Below, piece by piece: positions 16,304 to 25,295 of a stretch of DNA of 59,581 nucleotides; the stretch's first letter is position 1; the number at the start of each line of letters is the position of its first letter. The DNA comes from Marinilabiliales bacterium (GTDB lineage Bacteria > Bacteroidota > Bacteroidia > Bacteroidales > F082): positions 7,577 to 67,157 of the forward strand of contig PKTA01000057.1 of the NCBI GenBank assembly GCA_002869365.1. The letters run 5' to 3'. Below the pieces are notes generated by a model. It was given only the letters and a program-made list of their open reading frames with translations. It made no database searches and had not been told where the DNA came from. A program made the position numbers and the translations under genes.

Positions 16304-17695
16304 ATGAAATACGATATAATAGTAATTGGTTCAGGTCCGGGAGGTTATGTTGCTGCAATTAGAGCATCGCAATTAGGTAAGAAAGTTGCCGTTGTGGAGA
16401 AAGCCGAAATCGGTGGTATATGTTTAAATTGGGGTTGTATTCCAACCAAAGCATTATTAAAAAGTGCGCAGGTATATAACTATGCAAAACATGCTGCCGA
16501 TTACGGAGTAAAAATTGCTGGTGATGTTACTCCTGATTTAACCGATATGGTAAAGCGCAGCCGTCTTGTTGCCGATGGAATGAGTAAAGGAGTTCAGTTT
16601 TTATTTAAGAAAAATGAAATCGAACTTATTAACGGATTCGGAAAATTAGCAAAAGGCAAAAAAGTTGAAGTTACTGATGATAAAGGAAAATCAACTTTAT
16701 ACGAAGCCGATCATATTATTGTTGCAACAGGAGCAAAATCGAAGCAGTTACCAAATATGCCACAGGATGGTAAAAAAATTATTGGATATCGTCAGGCTAT
16801 GACTCTGGAAAAAATTCCTGAAAGCATGGTTGTAGTTGGTTCCGGTGCCATTGGATCGGAGTTTGCATATTTCTATAATAGCCTTGGAGTTGACGTTACT
16901 CTTGTGGAATTCTTACCAACTATTGTTCCTTTGGAAGACGAAGAAGTTGGCAAAACTTTAGCCCGTTCTTTCAAAAAGGAAAAGATGAAAATTATGGTAG
17001 GTTCAGCAGTAGAAAGCGTTGATACCAAAGGCAAGAAATGTAAAGTAAATATAAAAACCAAAAAGGGGAATGAAGTTGTTGAGGCTGATATAGTTCTCTC
17101 TGCAGTGGGTATAGAAACTAATCTGGAAGGTATTGGTTTAGAAGAGGTTGGTGTAAAAACTGAAAAAGGTAAAGTAATTGTTGACGAATTTTACCGTACT
17201 AATGTTGATGGCGTTTATGCCATAGGTGATATTGTACACGGCCCTGCTTTAGCGCACACTGCATCCCACGAAGGAATTACTTGCGTGGAGAAAATAAACG
17301 GTCTTGATGTTGAGCCGATTGATTACGGAAATATTCCTGCTTGTACATATACTTCTCCTGAAGTTGCTTCTGTTGGAATGACTGAAGTTCAGGCAAAAGA
17401 AGCAGGTTATGAAGTTAAAGTTGGAAAATTTCCTTTTACTGCCTCCGGAAAAGCCAGTGCTGCTGGTAAAAAAGATGGTTTTGTAAAAGTTGTTTTCGAT
17501 GCTAAATATGGTGAGTGGTTAGGTTGTCAGATGATAGGTGATAATGTAACTGAAATGATTGCCGAAGTTTTTGCAGCTCGCAAACTGGAAACCACAGGTC
17601 ACGAAATAATTAAAACCGTTCATCCTCACCCAACAATGTCGGAAGCTGTTATGGAAGCAGTTGCCGCAGCTTATGGTGAAGTTATTCATATTTAG
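16304..17695 (+). CDS. lpdA: dihydrolipoyl dehydrogenase (E3)
   Basis: A 463-residue FAD flavoprotein that reoxidises dihydrolipoamide with NAD in 2-oxoacid dehydrogenase or glycine cleavage complexes. The FAD-binding GSGPGGYVAAIRASQLG is at residues 9-25. The redox-active disulfide is GGICLNWGCIPTKA (C40, C45). The NAD-binding motif is VVGSGAIGSEFAYF, the second FAD motif is VYAIGDIVHGPALAH, and the C-terminal catalytic pair is in TVHPHPTMSEAVMEA (His and Glu). No E1 or E2 genes are adjacent. It ends in TAG, and the Old Yellow Enzyme gene follows 12 bases later in the same frame. Confidence 0.96.
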   Translation: MKYDIIVIGSGPGGYVAAIRASQLGKKVAVVEKAEIGGICLNWGCIPTKALLKSAQVYNYAKHAADYGVKIAGDVTPDLTDMVKRSRLVADGMSKGVQFLFKKNEIELINGFGKLAKGKKVEVTDDKGKSTLYEADHIIVATGAKSKQLPNMPQDGKKIIGYRQAMTLEKIPESMVVVGSGAIGSEFAYFYNSLGVDVTLVEFLPTIVPLEDEEVGKTLARSFKKEKMKIMVGSAVESVDTKGKKCKVNIKTKKGNEVVEADIVLSAVGIETNLEGIGLEEVGVKTEKGKVIVDEFYRTNVDGVYAIGDIVHGPALAHTASHEGITCVEKINGLDVEPIDYGNIPACTYTSPEVASVGMTEVQAKEAGYEVKVGKFPFTASGKASAAGKKDGFVKVVFDAKYGEWLGCQMIGDNVTEMIAEVFAARKLETTGHEIIKTVHPHPTMSEAVMEAVAAAYGEVIHI

Positions 17696-17707
17696 AAATT
17701 TTTATTG

Positions 17708-18799
17708 ATGCCGAATACTAAACTATTAGAACCATTTTCTTTACAGGATTTGGTATTAAGTAATCGTGTTGTTATGGCACCTCTTACCAGAGGCCGTTCC
17801 GATAATCCGGCGCATATTGCAACTCCTTTAACAGCAGAGTATTACCGTCAGCGTGCTAGCGCAGGTTTAATAATCAGTGAAGGTTCGCAGGTTTCAACGA
17901 TGGGAGTCGGTTATCCGAATACGCCTGGTATTTATACAAGAGTTCAAACTTTTGCCTGGCAACAGGTAACCAATGCGGTTCACAAAGAGGGAGGTAAAAT
18001 ATTTCTACAACTTTGGCATGTAGGGCGTTTGTCGCATCCGGATTTTTTAAGTGGTAATTTGCCCTGGGCACCTTCGGCATTGGAGATTGATTATATGGCT
18101 CGTACTGAGCAAGGACAGAAAAAGGCTCCTACTCCTCACGAAATGACTATCGATGAGGTGAAAATGGTTATTATGGAGTTTAAATGGGCAGCAGCAAATG
18201 CCATGAAAGCAGGGTTCGATGGTGTTGAAATTCATGCATCTAATGGTTATCTTATACATCAGTTTATTGCTCCATGTTCCAATGTAAGAGAAGATGAATA
18301 TGGCGGCAGTTTTGAAAACAGAAGCCGTTTCCTTTTGGAAATTATCGATGAGATGAAAGAGGTAATGCCTGAGAGTAGAATAGGGGTAAGGCTAAACCCT
18401 TCGTATCACGATGTTCACAATATGGTAATTACTAAGGATACTATTCCTACTTTCGATTATTTAATTGATAAGTTAAACGATTATAATCTCGCATACCTGC
18501 ATCTTTCAGAACCGGGAAGAAGGGCTGCTAATGCTGAGTTCGCTGAAAAAAATATTGCCAAGAGATACAGACCTGTTTATAAAGGAAATCTTATGATAAA
18601 CAGAGGGTTTACCTTTGAAACGGCAAATATGGTTATTGAAGATGGTGATGCTGATTTGGTGGCTTTTGGAGTTCCTTTTATTTCTAACCCGGATTTGGTT
18701 AATCGTTTTAGAAATAATCTGCCACTTACTGAAGCCGATTCATCAACTTATTATTCAACAGGATCGAAAGGTTATACTGATTATCCTAATGCTGATTGA
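17708..18799 (+). CDS. alkene reductase, Old Yellow Enzyme family (NADH:flavin oxidoreductase)
   Basis: A 363-residue FMN TIM-barrel enzyme reducing activated C=C bonds, similar to NemA/OYE. Key stretches are LSNRVVMAPLTRGRSD, LQLWHVGRLSHPD, the substrate-binding His/Asn in VEIHASNGYLIHQF, REDEYGGSFENRSRFLLEI, and the FMN phosphate region VAFGVPFISNPDLVNRF. I chose the ATG at 17708; a TTG lies one codon before. It is 12 bases downstream of lpdA and in the same frame, probably co-transcribed. It may detoxify electrophiles; the physiological substrate is unknown. Confidence 0.93.
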   Translation: MPNTKLLEPFSLQDLVLSNRVVMAPLTRGRSDNPAHIATPLTAEYYRQRASAGLIISEGSQVSTMGVGYPNTPGIYTRVQTFAWQQVTNAVHKEGGKIFLQLWHVGRLSHPDFLSGNLPWAPSALEIDYMARTEQGQKKAPTPHEMTIDEVKMVIMEFKWAAANAMKAGFDGVEIHASNGYLIHQFIAPCSNVREDEYGGSFENRSRFLLEIIDEMKEVMPESRIGVRLNPSYHDVHNMVITKDTIPTFDYLIDKLNDYNLAYLHLSEPGRRAANAEFAEKNIAKRYRPVYKGNLMINRGFTFETANMVIEDGDADLVAFGVPFISNPDLVNRFRNNLPLTEADSSTYYSTGSKGYTDYPNAD

Positions 18800-18818
18800 A
18801 TTTTGTAAACTTCTGATA

Positions 18819-21443
18819 TTAAAGGCTTAAACGGTAAGATAATTTCAATAGAAAAACGTTGCTGGATTTTGCATCAGCCAGGTTTTTTATTCTGTCGCTA
18901 AGGTAAAACCTCCCATTTTCGGTGTCTCCATTTCGTCCCTGCGACCATACGAAATATGCTGTGGAACCTGGAACATATTCCCATCTTACTACAAAATTAC
19001 TCCTGAATTCATAAAAACTAAAATCGGGATTATCGAAACTATAATCAGTTATACCATCTTTAGTCTCGTCAATATTATATATGTTATCCTCTGTATTGTA
19101 AGATATTTCATTATCGGAATAGATATGGAATTGTGAATTAAAATCCTCATTTCCTGCATCAGTAACTTTTTTAAATGTGTGATAGTCGCCTGAGAAAAAG
19201 AAAGGCTGTCCCCAATATTGTATTGATAAATCAGGGGTTATGGAATAGTTAATTCTAAAATTTAATTGAAAGGACTTCCTCTTTAAACTGGAAACAATAT
19301 ATACATCTTCATTGTCAAATATTTGCTTGTCAATATATTGCATGCCTTCTCTGTCGTAAACATAAACAGGGTCCATTGATATCATTAAACTAGGAAATGG
19401 CCTGTACTTAATCTCAAACCCAATATCTTCAGCTGCACGCCATGAATCCTCACCATATCCGCGATAATAAAATGCCTCGAAAACCAATTTCTTTCTTTCA
19501 TCGGTATTTAAAGCAAACGACATCCTGAGCATGGATGGTGTATATAAGGCAGGACCTCCTCTCAACTGATGCCTATCGACATCAAAGAACTGATAATTTA
19601 AATTTGCCTCAAATGACCAATAGTTCTTAAGTTGAAAGTCTGTGGACAACTGGGCCCCTGAATATATGTATCTACCTCCGAAATCCCATCCAGCCCAGTG
19701 CGAGAAATTTATTGTCATGTTTCTGAAAACAGAAAATGGTTCCCACAATAAATAATTTATCCAAACCGACTCATCAATATAATCTGCCCTATGCATAAAT
19801 CCCATGTCACTAACCGACATACCCGGCGATTTAAATGAACTGCGAATCCCATACCTCCAATGGCCCCTTCCGATTTTAGCAAAACGAAACGAACTTCCCA
19901 TTCCTGAGAGTTGTTGCATACTACTATCAACACTACGATATGTTGCATCTGGTCGTTGATAATATCTTTGTGGTGCCAATTGTCTTTCAATAATTGATAA
20001 GCTATCACCTTCAACAAAACTTCCCGTTAGGTTTGCCTGAAAGTTATATGTCCTGTCATCCCAATAATGGCTAAAATCAACACCGCCTGTGTATGCCGAT
20101 TTTGGTAAAAATAATAAGGCACTATCGTTAATAAACCTATTGGTTGCTGTTACCATACCACCCACTATGGTTTTCCCCTGATTAAAATCCTTTTGTAAAC
20201 GTGTATTGAAATAGTTGGTTAGAGGTTCTACTATTTGTTTGCGTTCTATTCCGCTGCTGTCAATCAATGCATACTCATTATTCGTAAGGCTTTCCATAAT
20301 CCCTATTGACCAGCCACTTTCTGTTTTGCCTGAAAGTTTAAAGGCACCTAGTATTCTGCTGTATTCAGGGGAGTTAATATACTCATTGTCACCAATTTCC
20401 GGTTCGTATTGGGGTCGGCGACCAATTCGTCGGGAATAGAAAAGTCTCTCGGTACTAAATACGTCACCTGCCACCAGAGGGAAATTATAAATATTCGATC
20501 CTTCAACAAAAAAGGGTCTTTGCTCTCTAAAATAACTTTCGAAAGCCGATAGGTTTACTTCCGACGGATCGGCTTCAACCTGTCCGAAATCAGGGTTTAT
20601 GGTAAAGTTTAGAGTAAGATTATTAGTAACTGCAATTTTACCATCTAAGCCTGCATTATTTATCCATTTAGTTCCCGTTTCAAAAGGATTGCCTTCCTCT
20701 TTTACGCTTTTCTCCAACCCTCCCATTATATAAGGGGTTAAGGCAATTTCTTTCTTGGGTTTAATATTTTCAATACCATGAAGTTCCCCCCACAAACTAA
20801 CCCATCCTGAAGCTTCCTGAGGTACCATTTGCCATACCGAAAACTCTTCTTTACGAAAAAGGGTTCTCATTACTTCCAATCCCCATACTTTTTTTGCTTT
20901 AGCGGAAAATCGTAATTGATTCAGTGGGATTTTCATTTCGGCTATCCATCCCTCTCCATCAATGGTGGTTTTAACTTCATAAACAGGTTGCCAAGAATCG
21001 TCCCAATCAACATCATTGGTAACTATTCCGTCGGCTTTTACACCTGCTGCAGTCACTCCAAAACTATAAGCCGTACGCTTATCATTATAACTACTGAATG
21101 CAATAGCTACCCAGTCACCATCCTGATTTCCTCTCCTGTTTAACCGTCTTTCAATTTTTTCAGGTTCGGTATCAAAAGCACGTATTGCTACATATAAATT
21201 ATTGTCGTCGTAAATTATTTTAAATGCAGTTTGCTGCGATGGTTTTTGGTTTTCAAAGGGTTCTTTTTGAGTAAAATCGCCCGACCATTCTACGATATTC
21301 CAGATATCATCTGTTAATAAACCATCAATTACGGGAGTCTCGCCTTCTGTTTTTACGGTGTTATACACTCTTACCTGAGCCTCTGAGATTAATGCTGACA
21401 GGCATAAAACACATAATATTAGTAGGTTGCGATTCTTGGACAT
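18819..21443 (-). CDS. carbohydrate-binding family 9-like / DUF5916 outer-membrane protein
   Basis: An 874-residue exported protein with signal peptide (LLILCVLCLSALISEAQ). Residues about 25-200 form a CBM9-like beta-sandwich (PVIDGLLTDDIWNIVEW, DDNNLYVAIRAFD, GDWVAIAFSSYNDKRTAYSFGVTAAGVKAD). The remainder is the DUF5916 region (PDFGQVEADPSEVNLSAFESYF, EQRPFFVEGSNIYNF, FYSRRIGRRPQYEPEIGD), probably an outer-membrane barrel ending in KLSYRLSL. This two-part arrangement is common in Bacteroidota, but its substrate is unknown. It is single, with a TAGCTTTG promoter element about 20 bases upstream, and ends 19 bases from the OYE stop. Confidence 0.9.
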   Translation of the reverse strand: MSKNRNLLILCVLCLSALISEAQVRVYNTVKTEGETPVIDGLLTDDIWNIVEWSGDFTQKEPFENQKPSQQTAFKIIYDDNNLYVAIRAFDTEPEKIERRLNRRGNQDGDWVAIAFSSYNDKRTAYSFGVTAAGVKADGIVTNDVDWDDSWQPVYEVKTTIDGEGWIAEMKIPLNQLRFSAKAKKVWGLEVMRTLFRKEEFSVWQMVPQEASGWVSLWGELHGIENIKPKKEIALTPYIMGGLEKSVKEEGNPFETGTKWINNAGLDGKIAVTNNLTLNFTINPDFGQVEADPSEVNLSAFESYFREQRPFFVEGSNIYNFPLVAGDVFSTERLFYSRRIGRRPQYEPEIGDNEYINSPEYSRILGAFKLSGKTESGWSIGIMESLTNNEYALIDSSGIERKQIVEPLTNYFNTRLQKDFNQGKTIVGGMVTATNRFINDSALLFLPKSAYTGGVDFSHYWDDRTYNFQANLTGSFVEGDSLSIIERQLAPQRYYQRPDATYRSVDSSMQQLSGMGSSFRFAKIGRGHWRYGIRSSFKSPGMSVSDMGFMHRADYIDESVWINYLLWEPFSVFRNMTINFSHWAGWDFGGRYIYSGAQLSTDFQLKNYWSFEANLNYQFFDVDRHQLRGGPALYTPSMLRMSFALNTDERKKLVFEAFYYRGYGEDSWRAAEDIGFEIKYRPFPSLMISMDPVYVYDREGMQYIDKQIFDNEDVYIVSSLKRKSFQLNFRINYSITPDLSIQYWGQPFFFSGDYHTFKKVTDAGNEDFNSQFHIYSDNEISYNTEDNIYNIDETKDGITDYSFDNPDFSFYEFRSNFVVRWEYVPGSTAYFVWSQGRNGDTENGRFYLSDRIKNLADAKSSNVFLLKLSYRLSL

Positions 21444-21462
21444 TTCAACTAAATAATTGGCG

Positions 21463-21470
21463 CAAAGCTA
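21463..21470 (-). promoter_or_regulatory. TAnnTTTG -7 element for the DUF5916 gene
   Basis: The minus strand reads TAGCTTTG, 20 bases upstream of the start at 21443. Confidence 0.5.
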
Positions 21471-21562
21471 GAGAAAAAATATGTATTATATCATAAATTT
21501 CATGGAAAACTTGGCCTGCATATGACTTTATTTTAAATGTCTTTTTATGAGTTTAGACCTAA

Positions 21563-21760
21563 GTTGAAAATTGATAATGGACAATTGATAATTGATAATG
21601 GTCTTTGGTGAATAGTGAATGGTGAAGTTGAATGGAGACTGCTGACTGAAGACAATCCTATCAAATCTTCCAATATCCACAAATCGAAATTCCTAAAAAA
21701 AAACGAACCTGCAACATGCATCATGCAACATGCAACTTTCGAATAACTCATAACTTTAGG
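21563..21760. repeat. degenerate intergenic short-repeat tract
   Basis: TTGATAATGG occurs at 21571-21580 and 21592-21601 with TTGATAATTGATAA between. TGAATAGTGAATGGTGAA is at 21609-21626. GCAACATGCA is directly repeated at 21711-21720 and 21725-21734. AACTCATAACT occurs near 21747. The TGAATAGTGAA/TGAATGGTGAA words recur at 30089-30106, and AACTCATAACT recurs near 54096. This suggests a dispersed non-coding repeat family rather than random AT-rich DNA. Confidence 0.6.
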
Positions 21761-21798
21761 CACTTAAAACTATTTTCCCATCATATCCGGTTGTTTTA

Positions 21799-21806
21799 TA
21801 CTTTTG
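21799..21806 (+). promoter_or_regulatory. TAnnTTTG -7 element for the 21.8-24.6 kb operon
   Basis: TACTTTTG, exact consensus, 16 bases before the ATG at 21823. It probably drives the membrane protein, DUF2520, KdsC-like and UbiA-family genes. Confidence 0.6.
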
Positions 21807-21822
21807 CATCAAAATAAATAAT

Positions 21823-22392
21823 ATGCCAGCAAATTTTTTAATGATAGCGATTGCAATTGTATTGCCAACATTGGTAGTATTAATTGCTGTTTACTTAATG
21901 CTCAGATACTTTTCGGGGCAGAATGAAAAACAATTCGATTTCCTAAAGGCCAATCAGGACCTTACAAGATTGAAATTGGAAAGTGAACGTAAGAAGGATA
22001 GGGAAAAAGTACTGATACCACTTCGTTTACAAGCCTACGAACGTATGGTTTTGTTTTTGGAAAGGATAAATCCACCCAATCTTTTAACACGTGAAATGCA
22101 AGCGGGAATGAATGTGGCACAGTTACAAGGATTAATTTTAAAAGTTCTCAGAGATGAATATGAACATAATATGTCGCAGCAACTCTATATTGATGAAGCA
22201 TCATGGGAACAGATAAAAGCCGCCAAGGAAAAAGTTGTTCAATTGGTAAATTCTTCTGCCTCAAAATTGAAGTCTGATGAAGAAGGTTTTAAACTCGCAA
22301 ACGAAATACTAACCCATGGATTTGTTGGAGGAAAAGACCCCATTGAAAAAGCCATGGCAGCCATAAAAAAAGAAATAAAAAACAACTACTAA
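21823..22392 (+). CDS. membrane-anchored hypothetical protein conserved in Bacteroidota
   Basis: A 189-residue protein with one N-terminal transmembrane helix (about residues 5-28, IAIAIVLPTLVVLIAVYLMLRYF). A charged cytoplasmic helical region follows (QNEKQFDFLKANQDLTRLKLESERKKDREKVLIPLRLQAYERM), then a helical domain (LTREMQAGMNVAQLQGLILKVLRDEYEHNMSQQLYI). It resembles an uncharacterised Bacteroidota family (DUF7935-like), with no function known to me. It heads a tight run: the next gene starts immediately after its stop codon. Confidence 0.75.
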   Translation: MPANFLMIAIAIVLPTLVVLIAVYLMLRYFSGQNEKQFDFLKANQDLTRLKLESERKKDREKVLIPLRLQAYERMVLFLERINPPNLLTREMQAGMNVAQLQGLILKVLRDEYEHNMSQQLYIDEASWEQIKAAKEKVVQLVNSSASKLKSDEEGFKLANEILTHGFVGGKDPIEKAMAAIKKEIKNNY

Positions 22393-23178
22393 TTGTCTGA
22401 TACAAATTCTATAGAAACAGTAAGTTTTGTTGGCTCCGGAAATGTGGCAACACATCTGGCTCTTGCACTTTTTAAAGCAGGGATTGGTATAAAGTCGGTT
22501 TTTTCACCCAATAAACTGAATGCAGATGAATTTGCTGAAAAGTTTAAATGTCAGGTAGTTAGTGATATTACCGAAACTGCAAAGAGTATCGATATGCTGA
22601 TACTTGCAATACCTGATTCCAGAGTTGCAGAGGTTTGTAATTCTATTCCCGACAATGGAACCCTGGTGGTTCATACATCCGGAATTAATGCGATGGAAGC
22701 ATTAAAATCCAAATCCCGTTACGGAGTTTTCTATCCTTTGCAAACGTTTAGTAAAGAGAGAGAATTGGATATGAAAACCGTTCCCTTCTGCCTGGAGGCA
22801 AATAATAATAATGATTTACAAAGGATGTATGAGTTAGCAAAGAAAATTTCCAGTAATGTACATTTTGTAAACTCAAAAAAAAGAAAATTACTTCACCTTA
22901 CGGCTGTTATGGTAAGTAATTTTTCCAATCATTTGTATCATTTATCTTACGACATACTTGAATCCGGTGGTGTTAGTTTCGACTTTTTAAAGCCTTTGAT
23001 ACAAGAAACTGCATCAAAAGTGGAGGAGATACATCCGCATAAAGCGCAAACAGGGCCCGCCAGAAGAAACGATATTACCACTTTGGAAGAGCATATGAAA
23101 ATGTTGTCGCAATTTCCTGAATATCAACAGGTATATAAATTATTATCAGAACAAATAAGAAAAAAATTCCATGAGTAA
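22393..23178 (+). CDS. Rossmann-like / DUF2520 NAD(P)-binding protein, TTG start
   Basis: A 261-residue protein of the F420-reductase-like/DUF2520 group. The nucleotide-binding start is VSFVGSGNVATHLALALFKAG. VHTSGINAMEAL, YGVFYPLQTFSKERE and the helical C-terminal domain (LHLTAVMVSNFSNHLYHL, GPARRNDITTLEEHM) are characteristic. The frame begins with TTG directly abutting the previous TAA. No ATG exists before the Rossmann motif, so TTG is the likely start. It overlaps the next gene by 8 bases. It is probably a dehydrogenase, substrate unknown. Confidence 0.88.
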   Translation: MSDTNSIETVSFVGSGNVATHLALALFKAGIGIKSVFSPNKLNADEFAEKFKCQVVSDITETAKSIDMLILAIPDSRVAEVCNSIPDNGTLVVHTSGINAMEALKSKSRYGVFYPLQTFSKERELDMKTVPFCLEANNNNDLQRMYELAKKISSNVHFVNSKKRKLLHLTAVMVSNFSNHLYHLSYDILESGGVSFDFLKPLIQETASKVEEIHPHKAQTGPARRNDITTLEEHMKMLSQFPEYQQVYKLLSEQIRKKFHE

Positions 23179-23692
23179 TTATAAAGCACTATTAACAAAA
23201 GTAAACACCTTTATTTTCGATTATGATGGTGTTATGACCGACGGTAAACTTATGCTACAGCATGAAGATCAGCCTTTGAGAACCTCAAATGTTAAGGATG
23301 GATATGCTTTGCAATTAGCTGTAAAACTTGGATACAGGGTTGTGATTATTTCAGGTGGCATTTCCCGTTCGGTGGAAAATAGATTTGATTCCTTGAAAAT
23401 AAAAGATGTCTTTCTTGGAGTTAGTGATAAGTTGGTGGTTTTTGAGAAGTTTTTGATAGACAATAATATAAAGCCTGAGCATATAGTTTATATGGGTGAT
23501 GATATCCCTGACTTCAGAGTGATGAAGAAGGTCGGAGTACCTGTTTGTCCGGCTGATGCAGTGGAAGAAATAAAGAATATATCAATTTATATCTCCGATA
23601 AGGATGGAGGTCATGGCTGCGTTAGGGATATAATTGAGCAGGTTCTAAAAGTCCAGGGCAAATGGATGACTGATGAAGCATTTCATTGGTAA
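23171..23692 (+). CDS. HAD-family phosphatase, KdsC-like (3-deoxy-D-manno-octulosonate 8-phosphate phosphatase)
   Basis: A 173-residue C0-type HAD phosphatase. Motif I is FDYDGVMTDG (nucleophile Asp and acid/base Asp at about residues 16 and 18), motif II is VVIISGG, and motif III is the Lys region before MGDDIPDFRVM (motif IV Asp pair). VCPADAVEEIK and GHGCVRDIIEQVL are typical of KdsC, which makes free KDO for lipopolysaccharide in the cytosol. The lpxB gene 3 kb downstream fits this. It overlaps DUF2520 by 8 bases. The paralogous CMP-KDO/NeuA-type phosphatase role cannot be excluded. Confidence 0.88.
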   Translation: MSNYKALLTKVNTFIFDYDGVMTDGKLMLQHEDQPLRTSNVKDGYALQLAVKLGYRVVIISGGISRSVENRFDSLKIKDVFLGVSDKLVVFEKFLIDNNIKPEHIVYMGDDIPDFRVMKKVGVPVCPADAVEEIKNISIYISDKDGGHGCVRDIIEQVLKVQGKWMTDEAFHW

Positions 23693-23705
23693 AAAAAATA
23701 TAAAA

Positions 23706-24647
23706 ATGAAAAACTATTTAAAACTCATTCGCTGGCCAAATGCACTGATAATTGTGTTAAGCATGTATTTTATGCTGACGTTTGTGATAAATCCTTTGCT
23801 TGGCATGACTGCATTTAGCGATGGGTTATCGGTAACTGAATTTGTTTTGCTGGTGATTGCAACCTTATTTATTGCAATTGGCGGAAATATTGTAAACGAT
23901 ATAAGCGATATCAATCCCGATTCAGTAAATAAACCCGGAAGGAATCCGGTTGGCAGGGGAATTTCTGTGGCAAAATCCTGGACTTTGTATTATGCACTAA
24001 CAATTTTAGGTGTAATAGCAGGTTCCTTGGTTTCTTATTTTGTTGATCAAATAAACTACAGTTTAATATTTTTATTTACTGTTGGTTTACTGTGGTTTTA
24101 CTCAAAAAAATATAAATGTCAACCTTTGGTTGGAAATTTTGTTGTCGCATTTTTAAGTGCAATTTCCTTTGGTCTCGTATGGCTTTATCAGTTTTTTGCT
24201 TTAGTTCCTGAAACGGAAGTTTTTACCTCTGTGCAGTCTAATTTTCAAATAGTTAACCGTATGGTTCTAATCTATATGGGATTCGCTTTTTTTGTTAGCC
24301 TTATGCGCGAAATTGCCAAGGACATGGAAGATTTTAAAGGTGATGACAGATTTGGATGTCGCACTTTTGCAGTTGTTTACGGAATCAAGAAAACGAAAAT
24401 CCTGTTATATATAGTCAGTTTAATAGGATTTGTGGGATTGTTTTTAGTTCAATATTATTTCTTCCTTTTGCAGTTTAATATTCATTTTTGGTTCTTCTTC
24501 CTAATTGATTTATTTTTTGTTTTAATTTTTGTTAGAACAATGAAGGCTAATAATAAAGAGGATTTCTCGAAGATTAGTCTGTTGATAAAAATAATAATGC
24601 TGCTGGGCATAGTCTCAATGATTTTCTTCTGGTTTTACCGACTGTAA
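23706..24647 (+). CDS. UbiA-family prenyltransferase (geranylgeranylglycerol-phosphate geranylgeranyltransferase-like)
   Basis: A 313-residue inner-membrane enzyme with about 8-9 transmembrane helices. The first Asp-rich motif is NDISDINPDSVNKPGRNP and the second is MREIAKDMEDFKGDDRFG, both needed for Mg-diphosphate binding in the UbiA superfamily. NKPGRNP and the overall pattern match the Bacteroidota GGGP-synthase-like subgroup. I chose ATG 23706 (MKNYLKLIRWPNALI) because the ATG at 23673 lies within the KdsC gene and adds a polar, unlike extension. The exact prenyl acceptor is uncertain. Confidence 0.87.
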   Translation: MKNYLKLIRWPNALIIVLSMYFMLTFVINPLLGMTAFSDGLSVTEFVLLVIATLFIAIGGNIVNDISDINPDSVNKPGRNPVGRGISVAKSWTLYYALTILGVIAGSLVSYFVDQINYSLIFLFTVGLLWFYSKKYKCQPLVGNFVVAFLSAISFGLVWLYQFFALVPETEVFTSVQSNFQIVNRMVLIYMGFAFFVSLMREIAKDMEDFKGDDRFGCRTFAVVYGIKKTKILLYIVSLIGFVGLFLVQYYFFLLQFNIHFWFFFLIDLFFVLIFVRTMKANNKEDFSKISLLIKIIMLLGIVSMIFFWFYRL

Positions 24648-24663
24648 TTTCCCATATTAAGTT

Positions 24664-24671
24664 TAAATTTG
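24664..24671 (+). promoter_or_regulatory. TAnnTTTG -7 element for maf
   Basis: TAAATTTG, exact consensus, 19 bases before the maf ATG, suggesting maf has its own promoter. Confidence 0.5.
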
Positions 24672-24690
24672 TTTATATATTCAACAGCCA

Positions 24691-25287
24691 ATGCTAACCG
24701 ACTTACTAAAAGATTATCAACTAATACTTGCTTCCAATTCTCCAAGGAGAAAACTTCTGATTAATGATATGGGCCTTAATTTTGAAGTTGTAGGCAGAAA
24801 AATTAAGGAAGTTTTCCCACCAAATTATAATCCTGAACAGGTTGCCTTGCATTTGGCAAGGTTAAAAGCCGATGCTTTTACCTCCGAGGAATTAAAGCCA
24901 AACAAAATATTGATTACCGCCGATACTGTTGTTGCCATAGATGATAAAATACTTGGAAAGCCCATCAGTAAGACCAATGCTATTGAAACTCTTCAAAGAC
25001 TTTCCGGTAGAAGTCACGAAGTAATTACGGGAATATGTTTGCGGTCTTCAAACAAAATGTTAAGTTTTGCATCAACCACCAAGGTGTATTTTAAGGAGTT
25101 AACAAGTAGTGAAATAAATTATTACATAACTACATACTTACCCTTCGACAAAGCCGGAGCATACGGCATTCAGGAATGGATAGGACATGTTGCTATAGAA
25201 AGGATTGAAGGCTCATATTTTAATGTTATGGGCTTGCCAACGCACGCACTTTATGAAGAACTTCATAACTTCCTTAAAAATACCTAA
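24691..25287 (+). CDS. maf: Maf-family nucleoside triphosphate pyrophosphatase
   Basis: A 198-residue house-cleaning pyrophosphatase that hydrolyses dTTP/UTP or modified nucleotides. The Maf signature LILASNSPRRKLLINDMGLNF is near the N-terminus. ITADTVVAIDDKILGKP (catalytic Asp), LSGRSHEVITGIC and DKAGAYGIQEWIG follow in the standard order. It sits 43 bases after the UbiA-family gene with a TAAATTTG element in the gap. Downstream is a short heptamer-repeat tract, then surE. Confidence 0.94.
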   Translation: MLTDLLKDYQLILASNSPRRKLLINDMGLNFEVVGRKIKEVFPPNYNPEQVALHLARLKADAFTSEELKPNKILITADTVVAIDDKILGKPISKTNAIETLQRLSGRSHEVITGICLRSSNKMLSFASTTKVYFKELTSSEINYYITTYLPFDKAGAYGIQEWIGHVAIERIEGSYFNVMGLPTHALYEELHNFLKNT

Positions 25288-25295
25288 ACACAACT

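Larger units (their letters stand above)
21444..21822. other. gene-free stretch with divergent promoters and repeat words
   Basis: About 380 bases between divergent units. It holds a minus-strand -7 element near the left edge, a plus-strand -7 element near the right edge, and between them a degenerate short-repeat tract (separate entry). No RNA gene or credible reading frame was seen. Confidence 0.7.

Noticed and set aside
21545-21763. Small minus-strand gene in the 21.5 kb gap
   Set aside because: Its translation is made from the repeat words (PLSIINCPLSIF), with no promoter of its own.
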